From G963556115 sp963675945 (GTDB lineage Bacteria > Planctomycetota > SZUA-567): a stretch of DNA of 64,000 bases. The stretch is taken from the NCBI GenBank assembly GCA_963675945.1, contig OY780932.1, positions 1,860,001-1,924,000 on the forward strand. Direction: 5' to 3'. This document shows, one piece after another, positions 18,095 through 27,656 of this stretch. How positions within the stretch are numbered: the first letter of the stretch is position 1; every line of letters begins with the position of its first letter. A program made the translations under genes and the position numbers. The notes under the pieces are model-generated. The model ran no database searches, was not told the DNA's origin, and saw only the letters and a program-made list of their open reading frames with translations.

Positions 18095-18730
18095 TTGCAG
18101 GTATGCCTGCAGGTCGGGGTTATGGGCTTTAGGAAGATGGGGAATCTGAGAATGCGTGAAGTGAGTTACATCGGGAGGCCGCGGCAGCGGGTGGGGCTGC
18201 GGATCGAGCCGGAGCTGGATGATCTGCTCGACTGGCTGGAGGTTATTCCGTTGGAGACCGAGAATAAACAGGCAAATGGTCTGCTTGAGACCTGGAACTG
18301 CCTGGGCGCGAAGTTGAAGCAGTCGTTGGAACGCTTGCAACGCCTTATGCGCCGAGCGGAAGAACTGGAAGCGCGGACGGAGCCGACGCGGCGGATTGAA
18401 GCCTATATCCGCCGTAACCTCGGAACCGAGCTGCCGCGGCAGCTTGAACTGGAGGCCACCAGCGTCCGTAGCTACTATATCCAGCGCTATGGCCGGAGTT
18501 ATTCGCCATATACAATGGCGCTACAGTTGCGCGCGTCCGACCTCAAGCGGGCGGTAAAATATGGTGAACATCTTACCTTTGACCTGGCTCAACTTGTGGC
18601 CACGGCCGAGGGTAGAGCCTTGCTCAAGCATATCGGGCTGAAGAATATCGCCTTTGAGCCGCATTACAGCTATAACCGGGTACGGGAGGAAATACTGAAG
18701 ATAATCGGTACCCAGAATTTGGTGTGGTAA
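18095..18730 (+). CDS. Helical protein of unknown function between portal and chemotaxis receptor
   Basis: I do not recognise this basic, helical protein of up to 211 residues. It has an Arg/Leu/Glu-rich coiled segment (about 75-115) and a C-terminal RVREEILKIIGTQ helix. No membrane segment or catalytic motif is visible. The start is uncertain: ATGs at 18095, 18122, 18137 and 18152 are in frame, the last three near purine-rich sequence. It lies 30 bp behind the portal gene and faces the receptor gene, whose stop is only 55 bp away. It could be a phage gene or part of the inserted block. Confidence 0.6.
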   Translation: MQVCLQVGVMGFRKMGNLRMREVSYIGRPRQRVGLRIEPELDDLLDWLEVIPLETENKQANGLLETWNCLGAKLKQSLERLQRLMRRAEELEARTEPTRRIEAYIRRNLGTELPRQLELEATSVRSYYIQRYGRSYSPYTMALQLRASDLKRAVKYGEHLTFDLAQLVATAEGRALLKHIGLKNIAFEPHYSYNRVREEILKIIGTQNLVW

Positions 18731-18785
18731 GTCTGACTGCTGCCCGGGGCGGAGTCTCACCCCGGGTACAGTCGGTTCCCCCGGA

Positions 18786-21323
18786 CTAGAAGCCGTTGGC
18801 GCCGAAGCCGTCCGGTGCGGGCAGGCTGAGCGGATTGGCGGTGTACTCCAGTTCTGCGGCTGCGCTGTCGCTGTCGAAATCATCGAGCTCGTAGTCTTCA
18901 TTGTCGCGGGGCTGCAGTTGGAAGCTCTCGGTCAACTCCTGCAGCTTCTTGGCGTAATAGTTGAGGGTCTGCGAAGAACTGGCGGTCTCCTCGGCGCTGG
19001 CAGCATTATGCTGGGTGATCTCGTCGACCTCGGCCAGGCTCTTGTTGATCTGGGTGATTCCGGCGGACTGTTCGGTCGAGGCGGCCGCGACTTCACTGGA
19101 GAGGGTGGTGACCTGCCGGGAGTAGCCGACGATCTCGGCGAGCACTGCCGAGGTGTTGCCGACCATGTTGTTACCGGAGCCGATCTCGTTGACGATATTC
19201 TCGATGCGGCTGCTGGTCTCTCCGGCCGCTTTGCTGCTGCGGGCGGCAAGGCTGCGTACCTCTTCGGCAACTACGGCAAAACCCTTGCCGTGGGAGCCGG
19301 CACGCGCCGCCTCGACCGCGGCGTTGAGCGCGAGCAGATTGGTCTGAAAGGCGATGGTGTCGATAGTCTTGACGATGTTGGTGATCTCACCGGTGGCATT
19401 GTTGATCTCCTCCATCTTCTGAACCAGATTGTTCATGCGTTCTGTACCCTTGACCCCGGCAGTGTTCGCTTCGCTTGACAGGTTCATCGCCTGAGTAGCG
19501 CCGGAGGCGTTGGTCTCGACGCGGCTGCTCAGGTCATGCAGGGCGGAGGTGACCTCTTCCAGATTGGCGGCCTGACGCGTAGCCCCATCGGCAAGCTCCT
19601 GGCTTGCGGCCTCGAGTTGCGAGGCGCTCTTGGTGAGTTCGACGACGGTACTGGCGACCTCGTTGAGGACATGGTTGACCTGAGTGATAACCTGATTGGT
19701 CGCCTCTATGCAGCCGCTGAAGCTTATACTCATAATGTTGCCCTCACGGCTCATCTGCCCGATCTCATCCTTGCGTTCAGCGAGCTTGACCAGTATTTCA
19801 CGCTCTTGGGCGCTGATCTCGACCTCGCAGTAGCTCGACCAGTCGCCCGTGGCGAGATGATCCTCAAGGAAGGAGACCAAGAGGTTCTGCGCGCGGCTTA
19901 AGTCCTCCAGGCTGCGGCTCATCTGGCGGATGGGGCGGGTAATATTGCTGATTAAAAGCACCGAGAGGATGATGGCGAGGAGTACCGCCAGACCGGTAGC
20001 CGAATAGAGGATCAGCAGTGCGGTGCTGCTGGTGACTTCGACCGCGGCTATCGCCTGGTGGATATCGGTCTCGACGGCGGTGAGCTTTTGCTGCAGTAGG
20101 TCGGTGATCCGGGTGGTGATGGCACAGAGACGGGAACTGGTCTCGAGGTTGATACGGACTCTGAGCTCGAGCCATTTATGCAGCTCGTCACTGTAAGAGT
20201 TCAACCCCTTGATGATAGTGTCGGTGGTGGCGGTCTCTAAATTGGTCTTGCACTTGTGCTTGAGGCGCTCTGCCTGCTTGAGATCCGACGTGATGACCTT
20301 GTCGATCTTCTCCAAAGCTTTGTCCGACTCGGTCTTGAGGTAGACATTCAGCGCTGAGTCCAGACGTTGAATACCTTCATCCAGACTCTCCAGCGATTCG
20401 AGGATAGCGGTGTTGACGGAGATTAATTCCTCCCACTTGCCGCGGAGCTCGGCCAGAACGCTGTCTATCTCGGTGGCTTGGCGGGTGAGGCCGGCTCTGA
20501 GCTCTTGACGCTTCGCCTCCTTCTCCGGCTCGGGCAGATCGGCAACTTCATTCTTGAAGAAAGCGATAACCAGCAGGGGGTAATTCTCCAGCAGTTTTTT
20601 GAACGCATCATACTCCTGTATCTGCTCCTTGTTTTGCAGCAGATTGGCGTAGCGGTCGAGCTCCTCCATGATCTTGTCGCTCAGCGGGGCTATCTCCTTA
20701 GGCGTCTGCATGTGCTGCAAGGGATTGCTCAGGTTGTGCGTGACCAGAAGACGGGTCTTGAGCTGGGCTATATCAATCTCCTTGAGGGCGTCGAGCAGGG
20801 TGCTGGTGTCGGCGTTGGCGTAGGTTTTGTCGTCGATGAACATACTGATGATCGAGGCGAGGCTCTTCAGGTCGCTGCTGAGCTTGTCCTTGAGAAAATC
20901 AGATTCGTTGAGCTCACTGGCGAGGGTGTCGACATCGCTGTTGTATTCATTAATGCTCTTGAGTATCAGTGTCGTCTCCTCCAGATGCGCAGTATTGGCG
21001 GGACTGGGAGCCAGCCGCGACAGGAGTTGCCGCTCATTCTCGACCAGGGCGGCGATCTGTTCCGTTAGTGCCAGGGTGGCCTCGCGGTATTGCTCACGTT
21101 TCTCGGCAGTGCTGGCGTAGAGAAAGTCCTTCTGGGTTGAGTGCGCTTCCAGAGCCGCGCGGGATTGGCTAGTGGCGCCCAGTAGCAGGGGGAGGCTGTC
21201 GGTCTCAACCTCTTCGACCTTGGAATTTACCTGGTCAAAGCCGATGCCGGCGGTGAGCGTGACCAGAATAATAAAGAGAACCAGAACGGTAAAACCACCT
21301 GATAACTTGCGGGAGATCTTCAT
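18786..21323 (-). CDS. Methyl-accepting chemotaxis protein
   Basis: This 845-residue transmembrane receptor feeds the CheA/CheW kinase complex. The first membrane helix is at about residues 11-28 and a long helical periplasmic sensor at about 30-430. The second membrane helix is at 433-458, followed by HAMP (ITRPIRQMSRSLEDLS) and the cytoplasmic signalling bundle, with the conserved hairpin tip around IDTIAFQTNLLALNAAVEAARAG and VRSLAARSSKAA. The acidic C-terminus has no CheR-binding pentapeptide that I can see. AGAGGT precedes the ATG. It lies antisense inside the prophage morphogenesis genes, between portal and scaffold, which is an unusual place for such a gene. Confidence 0.95.
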   Translation of the reverse strand: MKISRKLSGGFTVLVLFIILVTLTAGIGFDQVNSKVEEVETDSLPLLLGATSQSRAALEAHSTQKDFLYASTAEKREQYREATLALTEQIAALVENERQLLSRLAPSPANTAHLEETTLILKSINEYNSDVDTLASELNESDFLKDKLSSDLKSLASIISMFIDDKTYANADTSTLLDALKEIDIAQLKTRLLVTHNLSNPLQHMQTPKEIAPLSDKIMEELDRYANLLQNKEQIQEYDAFKKLLENYPLLVIAFFKNEVADLPEPEKEAKRQELRAGLTRQATEIDSVLAELRGKWEELISVNTAILESLESLDEGIQRLDSALNVYLKTESDKALEKIDKVITSDLKQAERLKHKCKTNLETATTDTIIKGLNSYSDELHKWLELRVRINLETSSRLCAITTRITDLLQQKLTAVETDIHQAIAAVEVTSSTALLILYSATGLAVLLAIILSVLLISNITRPIRQMSRSLEDLSRAQNLLVSFLEDHLATGDWSSYCEVEISAQEREILVKLAERKDEIGQMSREGNIMSISFSGCIEATNQVITQVNHVLNEVASTVVELTKSASQLEAASQELADGATRQAANLEEVTSALHDLSSRVETNASGATQAMNLSSEANTAGVKGTERMNNLVQKMEEINNATGEITNIVKTIDTIAFQTNLLALNAAVEAARAGSHGKGFAVVAEEVRSLAARSSKAAGETSSRIENIVNEIGSGNNMVGNTSAVLAEIVGYSRQVTTLSSEVAAASTEQSAGITQINKSLAEVDEITQHNAASAEETASSSQTLNYYAKKLQELTESFQLQPRDNEDYELDDFDSDSAAAELEYTANPLSLPAPDGFGANGF

Positions 21324-21715
21324 TGCACTACCTCTTGTCTGCTGGCTATTATAGTAATATAGAATAATTGGGATATTTGATAGTGTTACCCTAATTCAAA
21401 ATTTGGTTTTTGGTTAAGTAACACTTATTTGTTACTCTACAACACTAATTCAAATCTCGCAACTTTTAAATAAAAAAATAATAATGTATTTTGTAACGCT
21501 CATTTAATTAAGCATTTATGTGTGTATATGCTTGTTTGGAAGCTTGGGGTTTTAAAAAACTGGTTAGGTTTGGTCTGGACATAATCTCTAGCTGTGCGCG
21601 GGAGTTAGTCAAGATCCTAGCGACGGCGCCAGAGCTTGGAGGTGTGTTTGAGGGTGCTGCGGCTTCTAGGACGATTGAAAATTAAGGAAATATTACAGAA
21701 CTCTGAGGGGAGAAA
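21324..21715. other. AT-rich intergenic region upstream of the chemotaxis receptor
   Basis: This holds the receptor promoter region (minus strand) and the left leader of the small genes to its right. An interrupted inverted repeat AGTAAC / GTTACT lies near 21415-21438, and the phrase TAATTCAAA occurs twice nearby. Nothing else is assigned. Confidence 0.35.
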
Positions 21716-21847
21716 ATGGAAAACCTGTTGAAACGCATGAGTCTAGTTGAAGTTTTTACGCTTATTGGCATATTTTATTGTTTTGGGGTTGAGGCTTGTA
21801 ACTCATTTGAAAGGAGAGAGTTGGAACAAATACAAGAAAAAATATAA
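21716..21847 (+). CDS. Small one-helix membrane protein
   Basis: A 43-residue open frame starts at an ATG preceded by GAGGGGAG, an excellent ribosome binding site. It has a basic start (ENLLKRM), one hydrophobic helix (EVFTLIGIFYCFGV) and a charged tail (FERRELEQIQEKI). The layout fits a small inner-membrane protein of phage origin, but no family is recognised. It lies between the receptor gene and the Bbp19-like gene. Confidence 0.5.
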   Translation: MENLLKRMSLVEVFTLIGIFYCFGVEACNSFERRELEQIQEKI

Positions 21848-21949
21848 ACGTAAATCGACGTAATTTAAGAAAATTTACTTGACATTATTGGGGCTAATGC
21901 TAAGCTAAAAAAATAAGTCTTTTGGCGAAAATAAAGTGAAAGGATGTAT

Positions 21950-22276
21950 ATGCAGGAGTTGGAAGAAGAGACGCTACTACTACGTGAACGGCAGCGCAAG
22001 GAGCGGGAGCGCGAGCAGGAGAATATGCGCAGGTTACTGGCAAATCAAGATGGACGGCGGTATATTCTGCGCCAGCTCAAGCGCGCCTTTCCGCTCGGCG
22101 GTGGATCGCTCTGCAGCGAAGGAACAGGAACATTTTACAATTTAGGAAAATTTGAGAGCTATCTGGAGATACTCCTTGATCTGCGTCAGGCCTACCAACA
22201 ACGGCAGAACGAAGGAAGGGAGTTGATCGGCGAGATTCTTGTGGCGTGGTTCTTCGATAGTGAGTTGACGGAGTAA
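21950..22276 (+). CDS. Bbp19-like phage protein
   Basis: This 108-residue protein has a strongly charged N-terminal coil (Glu/Arg, residues 1-30), then the block DGRRYILRQLKRAFPLGG and a second helix. It resembles the Bbp19-like family found just upstream of scaffold and capsid genes in podoviruses, where its function is unknown. The ATG at 21950 is preferred to 21944 because GAAAGGA is then 5-6 bases upstream, the same spacing as at two later prophage genes (24262, 24784). Assignment rests on motif and position. Confidence 0.65.
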   Translation: MQELEEETLLLRERQRKEREREQENMRRLLANQDGRRYILRQLKRAFPLGGGSLCSEGTGTFYNLGKFESYLEILLDLRQAYQQRQNEGRELIGEILVAWFFDSELTE

Positions 22277-22362
22277 ACCGCGCTTACCAGTGAATGCAAG
22301 TGGTAACGGTTAGAGGTATATTTTTGGATGAAGAGTATGGAAACAGGAGGAGTCTGAAGAGT

Positions 22363-23118
22363 ATGGAGATGGAAGGTGACGCGGTATTACGCAAGAAACA
22401 GCTGGGAAAGATGCTGGAACCGGGTATGGGCGAAGCAGGGCTGGAGCAGGAGAATCCGTTTGCACTTGCGGGTAAGATGCTTAGCAAGCAGGAACCGGAG
22501 GAGATCGGGGTGGCGCTGCAGGAGAGACTCGATGAAAACGGGGCGCAGACGGGCGCAGCGGCCGGGACGGAGAGCTTGGCGGAGAGCATCCTCGGTGCGA
22601 CTGAGGAAGAAGAGGAGGCGTATGCAGATTTTGACCTGCCCGAGGGGATAAACATTGATACTAATATCCTGGCGCTGGCTACCAGCAAATTTAAAGCCTT
22701 GGGGCTTACCCAGGAGCAGGCGCAAGGAGTGGTTGATCTCAGTCCGCAGATCACCGAGACCATAATTCAGGTGCAGCAGAAAGAATGGGATAATACTACC
22801 ACGCGCTGGGCGCGGGAACTGCGCGAAGATCCAACCCTCGGGGGGGTGAACTTCAAACAGACCGTCTCGCGCGCTGAACGCGCTCTGAATCGCTTCGACC
22901 AAGGGGGTAAACTCAAAGAGTTTCTAGTGTCAACCAAGGCGGGGAATAACCCGGAATTGATCCGCTTCCTGGTCAAGGTGGACGGGGCGCTCTCCGAGAG
23001 CTCGCTGCGTTCGCCGGCGGTACCGGTTAGACGCAGAGAACTGAGCGATGCAGAGATCTTCTTTCCGGAGCAGGCAAGACAAGACGCGCTAACCAGACGT
23101 AGGTTGCAGCAAGGGTAG
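22363..23118 (+). CDS. Phage capsid scaffold protein
   Basis: This 251-residue scaffold protein guides assembly of the procapsid and is then lost. The acidic N-terminal half (residues about 30-105, many Glu/Asp) and the C-terminal pattern are those of podovirus scaffolds: a Trp-containing helix EWDNTTTRWARELREDPTLGG, ALNRF, then GNNPELIRFLVKV. AGGAGG lies 12 bases before the ATG at 22363; other in-frame starts at 22369 and 22294 are possible. It immediately precedes the capsid gene, the normal order. Confidence 0.8.
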   Translation: MEMEGDAVLRKKQLGKMLEPGMGEAGLEQENPFALAGKMLSKQEPEEIGVALQERLDENGAQTGAAAGTESLAESILGATEEEEEAYADFDLPEGINIDTNILALATSKFKALGLTQEQAQGVVDLSPQITETIIQVQQKEWDNTTTRWARELREDPTLGGVNFKQTVSRAERALNRFDQGGKLKEFLVSTKAGNNPELIRFLVKVDGALSESSLRSPAVPVRRRELSDAEIFFPEQARQDALTRRRLQQG

Positions 23119-23196
23119 AACAGTATCACCAAGTGGGGCAGTATATAATTAATCCGCTGTGGGGGCGGAAAAGAAAAGGTAAAGTAAGGAGAATAT

Positions 23197-24209
23197 ATGG
23201 CAATAAAAAATAATCATATGCGAATTGCAGACGTTAAAAACCGACTGATCGGTAAGGATAATATCGTCGGCAGGACAATCGAATTTATGCGTCAGTCCGA
23301 TCCGTTTATGGATGATATGGGGTGGGTGCAGTGTAACTCGGGGGAGAATCATGAGTCCAAGTATCGTACCTCACTCCCATCGGCGCACTTTAGAATGGTC
23401 AATGACTATATCCCGCGTGGCAAGTCCACCACCCAGAAACAGATCGATACCACCGGCTCAATCGAGGCTTGGTCGGAAATCGACGCTGAGTTTATTGATG
23501 GTATAGCGGCGGAAGGACGCGGAGCAGAAATACGTATTGATGAGTCCAAAGCGACAATCATGGGTATCGGTAATACCGCGGCAGAGATGATGCTCTACGG
23601 TTCGCTCGCGGAAGATCCGCGTGCCTTCGACGGGCTGGCAACTCGTTACTGTCGCCTCTCGGATGATAAAGAGTCTATCGCTATAATGTTATCGACGCCG
23701 GAGGGCAAGGAGAGGACAATACCTCAATCTGGCTGGTGAACTGGTCGCCGCAGACAATCTACGGAATCTTCCCGGCAGGCGGTACCGTCGGCGTGAACCG
23801 TCAGGACTTTGGCCGAACCATCGATAAAAACTCCGAGGGTGAGGGTAGACCGGTGTATCAGGACTACTATACCCGTAAGCTCGGACTCTGTATTGAGGAC
23901 TGGAGATCTACTGTGCGTATCGCCAATATCGATGTAAGTGATCTGACCTCACCGGAAGCCGCAGCAGATATAATCGACCTGCTGACCGATGCTTTCTACC
24001 GTATACCCAACGCCGTGCGCGCAATTGATCTGGTAAATCCGGTTATTTATTGCTCTACGCCGGTGGCCGCAGCTCTCACCAAGCAATCGCAGCAGAAGAC
24101 CAGCCCGATAACCGTCGATAATTCGCACGGTAAACCGGTGAAAAACTTCTGGGGGTATAAGATCAAGGAGTGTGATGCGATTTCGACCAGTGAAGCGCGG
24201 GTCGTTTAA
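23197..24209 (+). pseudogene. Major capsid protein, split by a one-base frameshift
   Basis: Two abutting frames together encode a full podovirus-type major capsid protein of about 337 residues. The first (23197-23739) covers the N-terminal 161 residues correctly, then runs off into an unrelated tail. The second frame, read from 23682, continues as YNVIDAGGQGEDNTSIWLVNW and then GIFPAGGTVGVNRQDFG, YYTRKLGLCIEDWRSTVRIANID and so on to 24209, all typical of the family. Restoring one T after position 23682 joins them. No slippery heptamer is visible, so a mutation or a sequencing error is likelier than programmed frameshifting. AAGGAG precedes the first ATG. Confidence 0.88.
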
Positions 24210-24261
24210 GCTCATTCCCTGTTTAAAATATTATAATTTAAGACTATGAAAGGATGAAAAT

Positions 24262-24654
24262 ATGTTACTGGATGTATCGAGCTTGTTTGCCAAGAATCTG
24301 AGTCTGGTGGACGGAGAAGTCGAGGTGTTGGATATCGGCGAGAAAGGGCTGGGACGGGTGCAGGGGATAAATTTCTTTGCCGAAATCTCCGAGGACGTAA
24401 GTGGACTCAGCACGCTGAGCTTTTGCCTGTATACCGCGGGCAATGAGGAAGGAACGGAGGACAAGGAGGAGATCCTGGTAACCCCGGAGTATCCGCTCAG
24501 TCGCCTCAAAAAAGGCTTCAGTTGCAGCTTTGAACTCCCGGCGACCAAAAACCGCTATCTGCTGCTGGAAGTGAATAAGACGGGTACGGCCACCGGCGGT
24601 AAATTTTGGGCGGGCTTGAGCTCGAGTGAGCAGTATGCGGCGCATAATCTCTAG
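24262..24654 (+). CDS. Bbp16-like capsid cement protein
   Basis: This 130-residue, beta-rich acidic protein directly follows the capsid gene. Its opening MLLDVSSLFAKNLS, the Gly/Glu-rich middle and the late RYLLLEVNKTGTATGG resemble the Bbp16 family, which decorates or stabilises podovirus capsids. GAAAGGATG precedes the ATG. Because the capsid gene is broken, this gene can act only if an intact coat protein is supplied. Function is inferred from family and position. Confidence 0.72.
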   Translation: MLLDVSSLFAKNLSLVDGEVEVLDIGEKGLGRVQGINFFAEISEDVSGLSTLSFCLYTAGNEEGTEDKEEILVTPEYPLSRLKKGFSCSFELPATKNRYLLLEVNKTGTATGGKFWAGLSSSEQYAAHNL

Positions 24655-24674
24655 ACGCTAATAGCAAAAATGTT

Positions 24675-24748
24675 GGCTGCAGGTTGAGCGGTTGCTGTGA
24701 AGCTTGACGGCGAAAATTCGTAGTAGTATACGGCTGTAACCTGCAGCC
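24675..24748 (+). repeat. 11-bp inverted repeat between cement and connector genes
   Basis: GGCTGCAGGTT (24675-24685) and AACCTGCAGCC (24738-24748) are perfect complements separated by 52 bases. This could fold the leader of the next gene or mark a binding site. There is no T run. Confidence 0.5.
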
Positions 24749-24783
24749 CTTGTCTTTGTGACCAAAACTATGAAAGGATGGAT

Positions 24784-25383
24784 ATGGTCTGTGCAATTGA
24801 CATCTGTAATCAGGCGCTCTTTCATCTGGGAGTGGCTGGAATCTGCGATCTTGATGACAGCGCGGATGTGAGCGCGCTGGCGTGTAAAACCTTCTATGAC
24901 TCGGCATTGCGTTCGGCACTGCGCGATCATCCGTGGGGCTTTGCCAAGACCGAGGTGGCACTGTCGCCAGCTGAAGACGCAGGCGGCTACCCTAGTTATG
25001 ACTATGCTTATCAGTATCCACATGATTGCTTACGTCCTTTGGCGATACATACGGCGGATCGGAAAAAGAGCCGAAAAATCGAGTATGATGTGCAGATAAA
25101 TAAGTCGCGAACTGGGAAGGTGATTCTAACTAATCAACCCGAAGCGATCCTGACTTATATCGTCTATATCGATGATCCGAATCTTTACGACGGCTGGTTT
25201 GTTGAGATGTTCGTACTCTGTTTAGCGTCGAAGATCGCCGGGAAACTCACCGGGGATACCGGTAAGGGCAAGACGATGTTGAACGCATATCTGCAGGCGC
25301 GTGATCAAGCGCAGGCGATAGCCGGGAATGAGAACTATCAGGAACAGGTGTTTTACAATGATTTTCTGCAGGTGCGGGAATAA
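24784..25383 (+). CDS. Tail tubular protein A-like head completion protein
   Basis: This 199-residue protein resembles the T7 gp11-type tail tube/adaptor. The N-terminal helix pair has IDICNQALFHLGVAGI, the core ACKTFYDSALRSALRDHPWGFA, and the mid-part YQYPHDCLRPLAI, all typical of this family. It forms the ring under the portal. The ATG at 24784 follows GAAAGGA with the spacing used by neighbouring genes; an ATG at 24778 overlaps that site. It is followed by the larger tail protein 36 bp downstream. Confidence 0.85.
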   Translation: MVCAIDICNQALFHLGVAGICDLDDSADVSALACKTFYDSALRSALRDHPWGFAKTEVALSPAEDAGGYPSYDYAYQYPHDCLRPLAIHTADRKKSRKIEYDVQINKSRTGKVILTNQPEAILTYIVYIDDPNLYDGWFVEMFVLCLASKIAGKLTGDTGKGKTMLNAYLQARDQAQAIAGNENYQEQVFYNDFLQVRE

Positions 25384-25419
25384 TACGGGCAGCATACGGC
25401 TGCCACAGAGGGAGAAAGT

Positions 25420-27498
25420 ATGCCGGTATTTGATCTTAATAAGCTCTCGTTTAACGCGGGAATCTGGTCGGAAAAGCTCGACGCCAGAGCTGACCTGGCA
25501 CGCTATAGTGCGGCGTGTTCGGAACTCATTAACTTTATTCCGCATCCGTATGGCGGGATCTCCAATCGCGCCGGGAGTGAATTTGTCTTCTCGGGTGGGA
25601 ATAAACGGGTGCGGCTGATCAGCTTTCAGTTCAACTCGGAGCAGTCGTATATCATTGCGCTGACCGCTGGCGAAGGGCGTGTGCTCAAAGACGGGGGATT
25701 GGTTGTCGATGGCTCTGGAGCGGAGGTGTGCTTTACCGTGCCGTACGCGGAGGAGGATCTACAGAAAATCCAGTATATTCAGTCGGCGGATGTGCTCTAT
25801 CTGACCCACCCGCAGTACCGTCCGGCGAAATTGACGCGTAGCTCGCATGTGGATTGGGAGTTTTCATATATCTTCTTTACCAACTCTGTGCCGACGCCGA
25901 CGCAACTTACTGTAGTTAAGGCGAGTTCGGTGTCGGATAGCACTGAGTATAACTACGGAATTACTCTGGTTGATAGCGATGACAATGAAGGGGAGATCTT
26001 TGAGGCTAGTGACCCTGCACGCATCGGGGATACCCTTGACTTTGGGCAAAGCCCTGAGGCGTTTGATTGCGTTAAGTATAATATTTACCGCGAGAAGAGC
26101 GGGGTCTTCGGTTGGGTCGATAGTACGACAGGATCATCCTGGGTGGATCCCAATGAAGGCGGGACTAACCCGGATATGGATGCTACACCGCCGATAGACA
26201 GAAATCCTTGTCCAGAGGAAGGAGAGTATCCGGCTTGTGCTTGTATTCATCAGGGACGGTTGATATTCGCTGGGAGTAATAATAAGCCGCGTACTATCTT
26301 CGGTTCACGCAGCGGCAGCTTTACCGACTTCTCAATACGCAACCCGCTGCAGGATGATGACTCGTATGAGTTTGAGATCTCAGGCGGGCAGGTGGATAGA
26401 ATTAACTGGCTGCGCTCTTTCAACGGGGTGCTGCTGGTGGGCAGTGGGGGTGGGGAGTATCTGGTGACCGGTGAGAGCGGTGAAGAAGCTATTACGCCTA
26501 ATAGCGTGAATGTCAGGCAGCAGACCAATTACGGCTCGGCCTGGCTGCCGTCCTTGATCGCCGGGGCGACGGTGCTCTTTGTGCAGGAGGGGAAGAATAT
26601 CGTGCGCGATATGTTCTACTCGCTGGAGTCCGATCAGTATAACGGAAATGATATCTCGGTGCTGGCGGAGAACCTCTTTAGCGGGAGGAAGCTCGTAGCA
26701 CTCGCCTGGCAGCGCGATCCTGACTATGTACTCTGGGCGGTGCGTGATGACGGGCTGCTACTGGGGTTGACCTATATCAAAGAGCAGCAAGTATGGGCCT
26801 GGCATAAGCATCAGACCACCTGGGGAAGCTTTGTCGATGTGGCTGTAGTACGGAATAACGATGGGGCGGATGATCTCTATCTCTGTGTTAAACGGGGAGA
26901 GGAGTATTACGTGGAGATGCTGCGCAGCCGGAATATGGCCGGGGATATCAATAAGGCGTGGTTTCTCGACTCGGCGGTGGAGTATGCGGGAGAGCCGGTG
27001 ACGACGCTGAGCGGACTTGAGCATCTGGAGGGTAGAAAGGTGAGCCTGTTCAGCGAGGGGTCGGTGTTGGAGGATCTGTTGGTCAGTTCCGGGAGTATTG
27101 CTCTGCCGTTTCCGGTGCGGGAGGCGGTGGTTGGGCTAGGCTACTCTTCCTTGATGTCGAGTATGGAGGTGAGTATGAACCTACAGGGGCGTAATTCTAT
27201 GAGTGTGCTCAACTCAATAATCGGGGCGACCATCTATTTTCAGGATACTTGCAGAGTCTCGGTGAGTGCGACTGGGGGCGAGGACAAGAGTAAGTGGAAG
27301 GATATTGGCGTCTCGCTCCAGCACGATCTGGCTTCGCCTTATACGCTCTGCAGCGGTAAGTTCTACTATACTTTGAGTAATGAACAAAAGCTGGCGGATT
27401 CCGAGGTTGGACGGTACCGGATACATCTCAGGTGTGACCTGCCGCTGCCGGTGACGGTGTGTGCGATCGGGGTGCGGGTCAATGCAGGTGATATGTAG
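25420..27498 (+). CDS. Tail tubular protein B-like nozzle/stabilisation protein
   Basis: This 692-residue protein resembles the large tail tube protein (T7 gp12 type) that forms the nozzle of short-tailed phages. The N-terminus has FNAGIWSEKLDARADLARYSAACSEL and FIPHPYGGISNRAGSEFV, a block diagnostic of this family. The middle holds beta-propeller-like repeats with RLIFAGSNNKPRTIFGSRSG and VLLVGSGGGEYLVTG. The C-terminal domain is beta-rich. The frame is open throughout, and GGGAGAAAG precedes the ATG. Confidence 0.88.
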   Translation: MPVFDLNKLSFNAGIWSEKLDARADLARYSAACSELINFIPHPYGGISNRAGSEFVFSGGNKRVRLISFQFNSEQSYIIALTAGEGRVLKDGGLVVDGSGAEVCFTVPYAEEDLQKIQYIQSADVLYLTHPQYRPAKLTRSSHVDWEFSYIFFTNSVPTPTQLTVVKASSVSDSTEYNYGITLVDSDDNEGEIFEASDPARIGDTLDFGQSPEAFDCVKYNIYREKSGVFGWVDSTTGSSWVDPNEGGTNPDMDATPPIDRNPCPEEGEYPACACIHQGRLIFAGSNNKPRTIFGSRSGSFTDFSIRNPLQDDDSYEFEISGGQVDRINWLRSFNGVLLVGSGGGEYLVTGESGEEAITPNSVNVRQQTNYGSAWLPSLIAGATVLFVQEGKNIVRDMFYSLESDQYNGNDISVLAENLFSGRKLVALAWQRDPDYVLWAVRDDGLLLGLTYIKEQQVWAWHKHQTTWGSFVDVAVVRNNDGADDLYLCVKRGEEYYVEMLRSRNMAGDINKAWFLDSAVEYAGEPVTTLSGLEHLEGRKVSLFSEGSVLEDLLVSSGSIALPFPVREAVVGLGYSSLMSSMEVSMNLQGRNSMSVLNSIIGATIYFQDTCRVSVSATGGEDKSKWKDIGVSLQHDLASPYTLCSGKFYYTLSNEQKLADSEVGRYRIHLRCDLPLPVTVCAIGVRVNAGDM

Positions 27499-27656
27499 TC
27501 GGTGGAGATCGGTGTTTACATTTAGGCAGGCAGGGTGCGCCTAGGTGCGGCTGAGATGTTGGAGGTGAGGAGTTGGGGTGCTGCAGGAGTTAGTGGGGAG
27601 GCAGCAGGGTGGGGTTAGTTGGAATTTGGCAGAGTACAACCGAGGAAAGGGGAACT

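Noticed and set aside
23660..23700. Programmed ribosomal frameshift in the capsid gene
   Set aside because: No X-XXY-YYZ slippery heptamer and no following pseudoknot can be seen; the shift falls at CGCTATAATG.
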